Shown in pieces: positions 30,184 to 37,128 of a DNA stretch of 37,128 bases (the stretch's first letter is position 1; every line of letters begins with the position of its first letter). Origin of the DNA: Pseudomonadota bacterium (lineage in GTDB: Bacteria > Pseudomonadota > Alphaproteobacteria > Rhizobiales > Xanthobacteraceae); the NCBI GenBank assembly GCA_021779635.1, contig JAJYAH010000004.1:1-37128 (forward strand). Direction: 5' to 3'. The position numbers were made by a program, and so were the translations under genes. The notes under the pieces were generated by a model. It was not told the DNA's origin, made no database searches, and saw nothing but the letters and a program-made list of their open reading frames with translations.

Positions 30184-30633
30184 TTTCACCTTACCTCCAC
30201 CGGCGAGCCGATGTTCCCTGAAGCATATCGAAATTGACAGATGCCGTAGATACAGATGCCACAGATACAGGCGCCACAGATACAGGCGCGATGAATGCTG
30301 TCGCGCCGATGCGCGCCACCTTCGGGCGCCGGTGCGTTGCCTGATCGCGTCCGCGACAATCTGACCAGATTCAGGCATTTTGTCTTGTTAAGAATCGGTA
30401 ACAGCCTGTCCCGCGTGATTACCGGACGATTTTCCCCCGCATTTCCGAGTTCTGCTGGCGATCCGTCGGATCCTGATGGGCAGACTTATACGCCAAATGC
30501 CAAGAGAACGCCGCCGCAATAGCAAACTTTCGACACACGATCGCGGCGAAAAGAGGCGATCCGACATGACGCATGCGCGAAGGCTGATGACCTGTTCCGG
30601 TTTGCCGCCGTGCACATATTCAAAGGGGCCTTC
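30184..30633. other. Intergenic region with tandem 15-bp repeats
   Basis: 450 nt between divergent genes. AGATACAG[AT/GC]GCCAC-type units repeat three times at 30248-30262, 30263-30277 and 30278-30292 (the third ends GCGAT). They lie about 65-110 nt before the glycine-zipper gene start. The rest shows no convincing gene or promoter. Confidence 0.6.
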
Positions 30634-32994
30634 GTGTCGCAGAAACTGTTCCGGTCGATTCTATTTTCCTGCCTGTTCGCCTGCGCGTTGTTATCCTTCC
30701 CCGTCCTGGCCCAGACCGGCGGCGCGCCCGAGGCGGCTAGCCCAGCCACGAACCACGCCGATGGGCTGACACCCGATCAGGCGCAGCGGGCGCTCGAGAC
30801 GCTTCAGGACGACAAGAAGCGCGCGCAGATCATCGACACGCTTCGCGCCATCGCCAATGCCTCACCGCAGACGCAGGCCACGCCATCCGCGCCCGAATCG
30901 CAGCCTGCGATTCCGCTCACGGCGGACAGCCTTGGCGCACAGCTCCTGCTGACGGTGTCCGAGCAGGTCAGCGAGGTCTCGCACCAGATCGCCGATATGG
31001 CGCGGACCCTGACGCACTTTCCGGCGTTCTATTACTGGATCGTGCGAACGGCCAACGATCCGTCCGCCTATGATCAGTTGCTCGAGATCGCCTGGAAACT
31101 GGCGTTGGTGTTCGGTTGCGGCTTCGCGGCCGAATGGGTGATCCTGCGTGTCATCCAGCGGCCGGTGGCGCTGCTGGAAGCGCGCCTTCCGCGAACGGCG
31201 TGTGCCCCGGCGCGGCCGCTGGCGGAGATCGAGCCATCGTCCTCCGCGGCGGAGCCAACTGCGGAGCCTGAACTGGATCGGCGGCGTCGCAGCCTGGCGC
31301 GTGCCTGGCAGTCGCTGCTCAGGCTGCCGTTCGTGCTGGGACATCTGGCGCTCGAGCTCTTTCCGGTGCTCGTCTTCGTCGGCGTCGCCATGATGTTGCT
31401 GGGCACGGGGATCGGCGACCTCGCAACGACCCGGCTCGTGATCCTGGCGGTCGTGAATGCCTACGCGCTGTCGCGCGGGCTGATCTGCGTCGCGCGGGCA
31501 ATGGCGGGGCCGTTCGGACTGTTCCGCGTTCGTGCCGAGACCGCGGCCTATATCGAGATCTGGACGCGGCGTATCGTCACCGTCGGCGTGTCGGGCGTCG
31601 CCTTTGCGAATGTCGCGCTGCTGCTGGGGTTGCATCACGCCGGCTACAGAGCGCTGCTGCGCCTGGTGATGCTGATCGTCCATCTCTTTATTGTCATCAT
31701 CATCCTGCAGTGCCGCCGGCAGGTCGCCGAAGCCATTCGCGCGCCGGCCGGCCGCGAGGGAACGGCGGCCAGGGTGCGCAATCGCATCGCCGGCCTGTGG
31801 CACTATCCCGCGATCGTTCTGGACCTTGCATTATGGGCGGTATGGGCACTGAATATCCGCAACGGCTACTCGCTGCTGCTGCAATATTTTGCCGGAACCG
31901 TTGCGGTCGCACTGATCACCCGTATCGCCACCATCGCGGTGCTAAGCCTGATCGATCGCGGTTTCAGCATCAGCCCGGATATCCTGCAGCGCTTCCCCGG
32001 CCTCGAAACGCGCGCCAATCGCTATCTGCCGCTGTTGCGAAAAATCGTTTCGGCGATCATCGCTTTCATCGGCTTCGTTGCGCTGCTTGAAGTCTGGGGC
32101 GTGGATGCCATCGTCTGGTTCTACGGCGGCCAGATCGGCAGCCGCCTGCTGTCGGCGGTGGCGACGATCGGCATCGCCGCACTCGCGGCGGCGGCGATCT
32201 GGGAGGCCAGCAATGCGCTGCTGGACCGCAAGCTCACGGCGCTGTCGCGCGATGGTCACTTCGCGCGCGCGGCGCGGCTGCGTACCTTTCAACCGATGCT
32301 GCGAACCGCGCTATTGTGCCTGATCGTCACCGTGGTTGGCTTGACGGCGCTGAGCGAAATCGGCGTCAACGTCGCACCATTGCTGGCCGGTGCCGGGATC
32401 GTCGGCATCGCTATCGGCTTCGGCTCGCAGAAGCTGGTGCAGGATCTCATTACCGGGCTGTTTCTGCTCCTGGAAAATACCGTCCAGGTCGGTGACAACA
32501 TCACGGTGTCCGGCCTGTCAGGAACCGTCGAGAACGTTTCGATCCGCACCATTCGCCTGCGCGCCGCCGATGGCTCGGTGCATATCGTGCCTTTCAGCGC
32601 CGTGACGACGCTCACCAATTCAAGCCGTGGCGCCGGCAATGCGGCGGTCAGCGTCAACGTCGCCTACAAGGAAGACACCGACCGCGCGGGCCAGATCCTG
32701 AAGGACATCGTCGCTGAAATGCGTCACGAGCCCGAATACCGGCAGGCGATCCGCGGCGATCTCGAATTGTGGGGCGTCGACAAGGTGGACGGTTCGATGG
32801 CGTCGATCGTCGGGCAGATTCGCTGCACCGACAGCGGTCGCTGGCCGGTGCAGCGTGAATTCAACCGCCGCATGAAGCGGCGATTCCAGGAGTGCGGAAT
32901 CGAAATCGCATCCGCGGGCCAAACCATCCTGATGCAGATTCCCGCACCGGCCGATGTTGCCTCGGGTTCGATGCCTCGCCGGGCGGCGGGGTAG
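30634..32994 (+). CDS. Large MscS-family mechanosensitive channel
   Basis: 786 residues from GTG 30634, chosen because AAGGGG lies 6 nt upstream and the product then begins with a clean signal peptide (FSCLFACALLSFPVLAQ); a GTG at 30610 would add eight. A periplasmic helical part (35-130) is followed by about ten transmembrane helices, then the MscS core: pore helix near 588-612 (GIVGIAIGFGSQKLVQDLIT, TGLFLLLENT) and beta domain (GDNITVSGLSGTVENVSIR, HIVPFSAVTTLTN). It opens under membrane tension. Length puts it in the MscK/YnaI-like enlarged class. Monocistronic by spacing (145 nt to the next gene). Confidence 0.9.
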   Translation: MSQKLFRSILFSCLFACALLSFPVLAQTGGAPEAASPATNHADGLTPDQAQRALETLQDDKKRAQIIDTLRAIANASPQTQATPSAPESQPAIPLTADSLGAQLLLTVSEQVSEVSHQIADMARTLTHFPAFYYWIVRTANDPSAYDQLLEIAWKLALVFGCGFAAEWVILRVIQRPVALLEARLPRTACAPARPLAEIEPSSSAAEPTAEPELDRRRRSLARAWQSLLRLPFVLGHLALELFPVLVFVGVAMMLLGTGIGDLATTRLVILAVVNAYALSRGLICVARAMAGPFGLFRVRAETAAYIEIWTRRIVTVGVSGVAFANVALLLGLHHAGYRALLRLVMLIVHLFIVIIILQCRRQVAEAIRAPAGREGTAARVRNRIAGLWHYPAIVLDLALWAVWALNIRNGYSLLLQYFAGTVAVALITRIATIAVLSLIDRGFSISPDILQRFPGLETRANRYLPLLRKIVSAIIAFIGFVALLEVWGVDAIVWFYGGQIGSRLLSAVATIGIAALAAAAIWEASNALLDRKLTALSRDGHFARAARLRTFQPMLRTALLCLIVTVVGLTALSEIGVNVAPLLAGAGIVGIAIGFGSQKLVQDLITGLFLLLENTVQVGDNITVSGLSGTVENVSIRTIRLRAADGSVHIVPFSAVTTLTNSSRGAGNAAVSVNVAYKEDTDRAGQILKDIVAEMRHEPEYRQAIRGDLELWGVDKVDGSMASIVGQIRCTDSGRWPVQREFNRRMKRRFQECGIEIASAGQTILMQIPAPADVASGSMPRRAAG

Positions 32995-33034
32995 TCGCAG
33001 CCCTTGATCGCAAGAACGAGTTGGTGCGCCATAC

Positions 33035-33062
33035 TTGACAGCTTTTCTCGGTCGGTTACCTT
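33035..33062 (+). promoter_or_regulatory. Predicted promoter of the rhodanese-ChrB/cytochrome unit
   Basis: A perfect -35 TTGACA (33035-33040) and a weaker -10 TACCTT (33057-33062) are 16 nt apart, 78 nt before the GTG at 33140. Sigma-70-type promoter by eye only. Confidence 0.5.
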
Positions 33063-33139
33063 ACCCAGTATGGGGATTGCGATTTCCCCACGAGGCGACA
33101 TGCTGAAGAATCGCGTCCCGGTTAACTCAAGGACGCACC

Positions 33140-33958
33140 GTGTCGGCGATCAACTCAATTTCCTCTGACAAGCTTGTGCGGCTGGTCGGGACGCCGCGAT
33201 GTCCCGCATTGATCGACGTTCGTCCGAACCACGATTTCGAGACCAGTCCCCGGCTTATTCCAGGATCGACCCGAAGAACGCATTCCAATGCTTCCGAATG
33301 GGCCGGCGAGTTCGTCGGTCAAGCCGCCATCGTGATCTGCCGCGACGGATTGACCTTGAGCCAAGGAACCGCAGCATGGTTGCGCGACGCCGGCGTTACT
33401 GCTGATGCGCTCGAATATGGATTTGAGGGCTGGACGAAGGCCGCGCTTCCGCTGCTGAAGGTCGGTAGGATGCCACCGCTGGACCGTCACGGACGCACCG
33501 TCTGGGTCACCCGTTCTCGACCGAAGGTTGATCGTATTGCTTGCCCATGGCTGATCCGCCGCTTCATCGACCCGCGAGCGGTGTTCCTGTTCGTTGCTGC
33601 CTCGGAGGTTCCGGGCGTAGCCGAGCAATTCGGCGCCGTGCCGTTCGATCTTGAAGGCGTGTTCTGGAGTCATCGAGGTGACAGATGCACCTTCGATCTC
33701 ATGATCGAGGAATTCGGCCTGACAATCGAGCCGCTGCTGCGTCTAGCCACGATGGTCCGGGGCGCCGATACCGGTCATCTGGAGTTCGCGCCACAGGCTG
33801 CCGGCCTGCTGGCCGCCTCGCTTGGATTATCGCGAATGTACACCGACGATCTCGCACAGCTCGAAGCCGGGCTTTCGCTTTACGACGCCTTCTATCGTTG
33901 GTGTCGCGACGCGGTCGATGAAACCCACGTTACGCATTCCAAACGATCCGGCACTTGA
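33140..33958 (+). CDS. Rhodanese-like / ChrB-domain fusion protein
   Basis: 272 residues from GTG with AAGGA upstream. The N-terminal rhodanese-like domain (about 10-108) has ALIDVRPNHDFE and the active-site loop VICRDGLTLSQGTAAWL with Cys67. The C-terminal half (about 115-265) matches the ChrB chromate-resistance domain: VTRSRPKVDRIACPWLIRR, GDRCTFDLMIEEFGL, LSLYDAFYRWCRD. ChrB acts as regulator or helper of the ChrA chromate efflux pump; no chrA lies in this window. Rhodanese domains carry persulfide sulfur. Its stop overlaps the upstream TTG of the following cytochrome frame, so both are probably translated together. Substrate (chromate, sulfur oxyanion) unproven. Confidence 0.87.
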   Translation: MSAINSISSDKLVRLVGTPRCPALIDVRPNHDFETSPRLIPGSTRRTHSNASEWAGEFVGQAAIVICRDGLTLSQGTAAWLRDAGVTADALEYGFEGWTKAALPLLKVGRMPPLDRHGRTVWVTRSRPKVDRIACPWLIRRFIDPRAVFLFVAASEVPGVAEQFGAVPFDLEGVFWSHRGDRCTFDLMIEEFGLTIEPLLRLATMVRGADTGHLEFAPQAAGLLAASLGLSRMYTDDLAQLEAGLSLYDAFYRWCRDAVDETHVTHSKRSGT

Positions 33959-33966
33959 GCCCAGAA

Positions 33967-35637
33967 ATGGTGCGAAGAAAATTCCTTATCTGGTGTCTTC
34001 TAATCGTCGTGGCGGCGACCGCCATCCTTGGTGTTTTCTACGTCAGAGTGATTCCCGGCCTGTCGAGCGCGCGCACCGAGCCGCCGGCCGCCGAGACCAT
34101 TCTCGCGACATGGTTGCTGCATCAGAGCGTTCCCTTTGGCGCCAAAATCAGCGTCGATCCAGCGGCTGATCCTTCCGACGTCGCCGCTGGAAAAGACCTA
34201 TTCAAGGAGAAGTGCGAAACCTGCCACGGTTATGACGGCGGCGGCAAAACCCCGATCGGTTCCAATCAATTCCCGCGCGTGCCTACATTGCGCTCGCCGG
34301 CCATCGCGGCAACTTCTGACGGAGAACTGTTTTACCACATCCGCAACGGTATCCGTAACACCGGCATGCCGGCCTGGAATCTGCCGGACCAAAAAATCTG
34401 GCAGCTCTTAAGCTTCATCCGGCATTTGCCGGAGGTGGCGGCGATGACGCCTGAGGCAGCCGCCGCGCTTTCGCCCGCCGTTCCTATGACAATGCCGCCC
34501 GATCACGGACATTATGTCGGATCGGCTGCCTGCAAGGGATGCCACGAGGAGGTCTATGCACGCTGGAGCAAGACGCGCATGGCCAATGTCGTCCGCGATC
34601 CCCGCGAACATCCCGACGCCATCATCCCCGACCTCTCACAGCCCAATCCGGTTTTTAGTTTTACCAAGGGCGACGTCGCCCTCGTTTACGGCAGCCGGTG
34701 GAAGCAGCGCTACTTCAAGAAAGTCGGCGACGATTATTTCCCGTTCCCTGTCCAATGGGATGTCTTCCATAAAAAATGGAGCAAGTATTTCGTCCCCAAT
34801 GGCGCCGATTGGTGGGCGCCCCTGTATCCGCCGGACAATTTCCAGCGCCCAACGGGGCCGCTTTGTGATGGCTGCCATTCCGTGAACTACGACATCAACA
34901 CCAAGACCGTCGCCGAGTGGAATGTCGGCTGCGAGAGATGTCACGGCCCGGGCGAGGCGCATGTCAAAAAGCCGGTTCGCGACACCATTCTCAATCCCGC
35001 TCGCTTCGATTACGTGCACGCCAGCGACACCTGTATCCAGTGCCATTCGCAAGGCCAGCCGCTCACGAACCCAATCGAAGGCAAGTATTACGATTGGCCG
35101 GTTGGCTTTGACGTCGGCAAAAACCTAAGGGATTACTGGAAGCTCGAAGAACACAAGCTCGGAGAAACCACCTTCACCCATTTTCCGGATGGCACCGCGC
35201 ACAAGAACCGGATGCAGGGTAACGATTTCGTCCAAAGCCTGATGTATGCGCGCGGCGTCACCTGTTTCAGCTGCCACGATCCGCATGGCAGCGATAACGT
35301 CGCCATGCTGCGCAAGCCCGGCAACGCGCTGTGTCTCGACTGCCATGGCCCCAATGCCCAACCGGGGCCACACGCCGCCTCAATCGAAGAACATACCCAT
35401 CACAAAGCGCGCAGTCCGGGCAACGAGTGCATCGCCTGCCATATGCCGAAAATCGAGGAGACGATCTCCGACCAGAAGGTTCGAAGTCATACGTTCCATT
35501 TCGTCACGCCGAGCGAAACGGATGCGTTGAAGATTCCAAATGCTTGTAACGTCTGCCATATGGACAAATCCACCGAATGGGCGAAGACTACGCTGGAGTC
35601 ATGGCCGGATCGCTCGCCCTGGCGGATGTCGCGGTGA
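33967..35637 (+). CDS. Membrane-anchored nine-haem cytochrome c
   Basis: 556 residues from ATG 33967 (a TTG at 33955 overlapping the previous stop is also possible). One N-terminal anchor (FLIWCLLIVVAATAILGVFYV) exports the rest to the periplasm. Nine CXXCH haem motifs begin at 83, 189, 300, 322, 356, 433, 456, 488 and 527. The first lies in a class I mono-haem domain (GKDLFKEKCETCHGYDGGG, TGMPAWNLPDQKIWQLLSFI with the Met ligand). The remaining eight form a cytochrome c554-like module (YVGSAACKGCHEEVYARW, CERCHGPGEAH, CFSCHDPHG). Relatives continue into TPR repeats after the last haem; here the protein ends 30 residues later. Between rhodanese-ChrB and a beta-barrel gene. Role unknown. Confidence 0.9.
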   Translation: MVRRKFLIWCLLIVVAATAILGVFYVRVIPGLSSARTEPPAAETILATWLLHQSVPFGAKISVDPAADPSDVAAGKDLFKEKCETCHGYDGGGKTPIGSNQFPRVPTLRSPAIAATSDGELFYHIRNGIRNTGMPAWNLPDQKIWQLLSFIRHLPEVAAMTPEAAAALSPAVPMTMPPDHGHYVGSAACKGCHEEVYARWSKTRMANVVRDPREHPDAIIPDLSQPNPVFSFTKGDVALVYGSRWKQRYFKKVGDDYFPFPVQWDVFHKKWSKYFVPNGADWWAPLYPPDNFQRPTGPLCDGCHSVNYDINTKTVAEWNVGCERCHGPGEAHVKKPVRDTILNPARFDYVHASDTCIQCHSQGQPLTNPIEGKYYDWPVGFDVGKNLRDYWKLEEHKLGETTFTHFPDGTAHKNRMQGNDFVQSLMYARGVTCFSCHDPHGSDNVAMLRKPGNALCLDCHGPNAQPGPHAASIEEHTHHKARSPGNECIACHMPKIEETISDQKVRSHTFHFVTPSETDALKIPNACNVCHMDKSTEWAKTTLESWPDRSPWRMSR

Positions 35638-35643
35638 CACAAG

Positions 35644-36465
35644 ATGGCCTCCTCGAAGCAGAATCGTGTCAGGACTCTGGATCGTCGGCTGGCCGGCCTC
35701 GGCTGCGTGGGTGTGGTGGTGATTTGTCTCTTCCCACGGCCGGCCGCAGCCTACCGGCCTTTCGATGGCACCGATGCGGCCGTGGCTAATCTGAACGAAG
35801 TCGAGATCGAGTTGCAACCGGTCGGCCGGCTACAGACAGGATCGCAATCGAGCTTGATCGCGCCGGCGGTGGTTTACAATTACGGGTTCGCCGAACGCTG
35901 GGAAATAGTCTTGCAGACCGAGGTCGATAGCCCGCCGGGCAGTTCGAGCAGTTTCGCCGCCTCGGGTGCCTTCCTCAAATACGTGGTGCAGCCCGGCGTT
36001 CTCCAAGGCAAAAACGGCATCAGCATCGCCATGGAATTTGGGCCACTCTTGCCCGGCATCAACAACGATCCCGGGGTAGGGTTTAGCTGGGCCGGTATCG
36101 TGTCTCAACGGTGGGACTGGGGAACCGCACATTTCAATGTCGAGACCAACCTGACCCGCGATCAGAATGCCGAGGCGTTCCTCGATCTCATCCTCGAAGG
36201 ACCGTCGACATGGAAGGTTCGTCCGGTTTTGGAGATGTTTTACGACAAGGTTTGGACGCAGAGCGAGAGCCGTTCGCTCCTCATCGGGGCCATCTGGCAA
36301 GTTAAGGACGACCTCAGTTTCGATGCCGCGTATCGCTATGCGTTGGTCGATGCACACCCCGTGAACGAAATTCGCGCGGGACTGACCTTCGCGTTCAACG
36401 TCGAAAGCGACAAGGCGCCGGTTGGGCTCGGCGCGTCGTTTGGCAATTGGGGCCTTTCGCGCTGA
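35644..36465 (+). CDS. Predicted outer-membrane beta-barrel protein
   Basis: 273 residues, starting 6 nt past the cytochrome stop. Signal peptide LGCVGVVVICLFPRPAAAY. The mature part alternates hydrophobic and polar residues in strand-like stretches (NEVEIELQPVGRL, WEIVLQTEVDSP, GISIAMEFGPLL, HFNVETNLTRD, VRPVLEMFYDK, LSFDAAYRYAL) and ends with an aromatic/arginine C-terminus after LTFAFNVES. This resembles the transporter-like barrel proteins in the phenol-degradation (MetA) group. Location right after a nine-haem cytochrome suggests an electron or substrate path through the outer membrane, but this is inference; it is smaller than known porin-cytochrome barrels. Confidence 0.75.
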   Translation: MASSKQNRVRTLDRRLAGLGCVGVVVICLFPRPAAAYRPFDGTDAAVANLNEVEIELQPVGRLQTGSQSSLIAPAVVYNYGFAERWEIVLQTEVDSPPGSSSSFAASGAFLKYVVQPGVLQGKNGISIAMEFGPLLPGINNDPGVGFSWAGIVSQRWDWGTAHFNVETNLTRDQNAEAFLDLILEGPSTWKVRPVLEMFYDKVWTQSESRSLLIGAIWQVKDDLSFDAAYRYALVDAHPVNEIRAGLTFAFNVESDKAPVGLGASFGNWGLSR

Positions 36466-36717
36466 TCCGACTGTCATGGCTTTTGTGCCGCGTAGCAGGC
36501 GTATTCCGAATTGACGTTTGAGGGAAAGGCCGGAAAAGAAGTTATGGAGAGGGCTGCCTTCGCGGGGCAATGTTCATTTTTGACCGATTAATTTCCATTC
36601 GACGTGATCTCTTTCACATTGGCGCATGGCGACGCGTGATAGTCATCACAACAAACTAATTCAGCGGGAGTGGGGGCCAAAAGGAAAGTCATTTTCACGC
36701 GATCAGGAAGGTGTCCC

Positions 36718-36933
36718 ATGCAAAAGCCCTTCGCTTATTCACCGGTGCATAGAATTGTTCAGAACTTTATTTTAACCAGAACGCAAATTTCGATCATCGC
36801 ATTCGCTGGCGCAATCCTGCTGTTCATGATCGGTTGCGCACTCCTCAACGCGCGATACGGCAGCAGCGATTCCTTCGCGCGTAGTTCTCCTTCGCCATCC
36901 AGCGAGCTTTCAACCGGAATGCCGCTCCCGTAG
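36718..36933 (+). CDS. Small single-TM membrane protein, unknown
   Basis: 71 residues from ATG 36718 behind AGGAAGG. MQKPFAYSPVHRIVQNF is a basic amphipathic start; ISIIAFAGAILLFMIGCALL is one helix; the tail is serine/proline-rich (FARSSPSPSSELSTG). No family is recognised. The upstream frame is open from 36670 but without a ribosome site. It stands alone 252 nt after the beta-barrel gene and 89 nt before the transporter, all on the plus strand. It is real by ribosome site and helix; function unknown. Confidence 0.55.
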   Translation: MQKPFAYSPVHRIVQNFILTRTQISIIAFAGAILLFMIGCALLNARYGSSDSFARSSPSPSSELSTGMPLP

Positions 36934-37022
36934 CGGGCGGCACGCCGGATCGATTCCCGTTCGTCCGCTGCTGGTTTGCGGCGCTGACAACCGGCGCTTT
37001 CCGAGGAAGGAGATGGCTCGCC

Positions 37023-37128
37023 ATGAGCAACATCATCCTGTTGTTCTTGTGCATGTTGATCGGGGTAGCGCTACGGCGCTATGGGCGTGTCCCCGACAAT
37101 GCCCATCTGGCGATCAACGGCTTTATCG
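37023..37128 (+). CDS. AEC-family (auxin efflux carrier-like) transporter, 5' end only
   Basis: The first 35 codons are in the window and run off its end. MSNIILLFLCMLIGVALRR followed by YGRVPDNAHLAINGFI matches the start of bacterial AEC permeases, whose first helix is followed by a G-R-x-P-x-x-A turn. AAGGAG lies 10 nt before the ATG. Typical members have about 310 residues and ten helices and export or import malonate or other organic acids; substrate not inferable. Confidence 0.7.
   Translation, partial: MSNIILLFLCMLIGVALRRYGRVPDNAHLAINGFI

Noticed and set aside
30248..30292. Possible CRISPR-like array
   Set aside because: Units are 15 bp and directly abutting with no spacers, so it is a simple tandem repeat.
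35830..36570. 246-codon minus-strand frame opposite the beta-barrel gene
   Set aside because: The plus-strand frame has a signal peptide, strand pattern and operon spacing; the minus frame is Arg-rich without features.

Overview
The window is high-GC chromosomal DNA from an alphaproteobacterium, most likely Bradyrhizobium or a close relative in the Nitrobacteraceae. This rests on the gene families (PodJ-like SEL1 protein, IalB, TIGR02186 protein next to a TauE/SafE exporter, aa3 oxidase cluster with a CoxF-type small protein) and on intergenic palindromic repeats I recall from that group. No tRNA, rRNA or CRISPR array was recognised. All assignments come from reading translations; no database search was run.

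Layout. 1-355: repeat DNA rich in hairpins, then a remnant of a DMT/EamA transporter (356-493). 490-2204 (minus): TIGR02186 periplasmic protein and a TauE/SafE exporter. 2450-5764 (minus): large PodJ-like polarity protein. 6113-11921 (plus): fatty-acid beta-oxidation operon with acyl-CoA dehydrogenase, thiolase, a cupin and a fused hydratase/3-hydroxyacyl-CoA dehydrogenase. 12094-14935: glutathione block with a glutathione S-transferase (minus), a divergent MarR regulator with two matching palindromic operators between them, and glutamate-cysteine ligase. 15045-16265: PAN-domain secreted protein and SGNH hydrolase. 16316-19148 (minus): TldD, signal peptidase I and nucleotidyltransferase-like gene in one unit. 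19384-19989 (minus): IalB.

20424-25963 (plus) is the cytochrome aa3 oxidase operon ctaC-ctaD-ctaB-coxF-ctaG-ctaE, ended by a strong intrinsic terminator, then DUF983 and SURF1 genes. It carries repeat insertions in its intercistronic gaps. 27262-28202 (minus) is a LysR gene broken by what looks like a 19-nt deletion in the HTH region, divergent from an aldo/keto reductase. A glycine-zipper protein (minus) and a large MscS channel (plus) follow.

The least ordinary part is 33140-36465: a tight three-gene unit of a rhodanese-ChrB fusion, a membrane-anchored cytochrome with nine CXXCH haem motifs, and a predicted outer-membrane beta-barrel protein, with a promoter-like sequence upstream. It looks like an envelope redox module of unknown substrate. 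A small single-TM protein and the first codons of an AEC-family transporter close the window.
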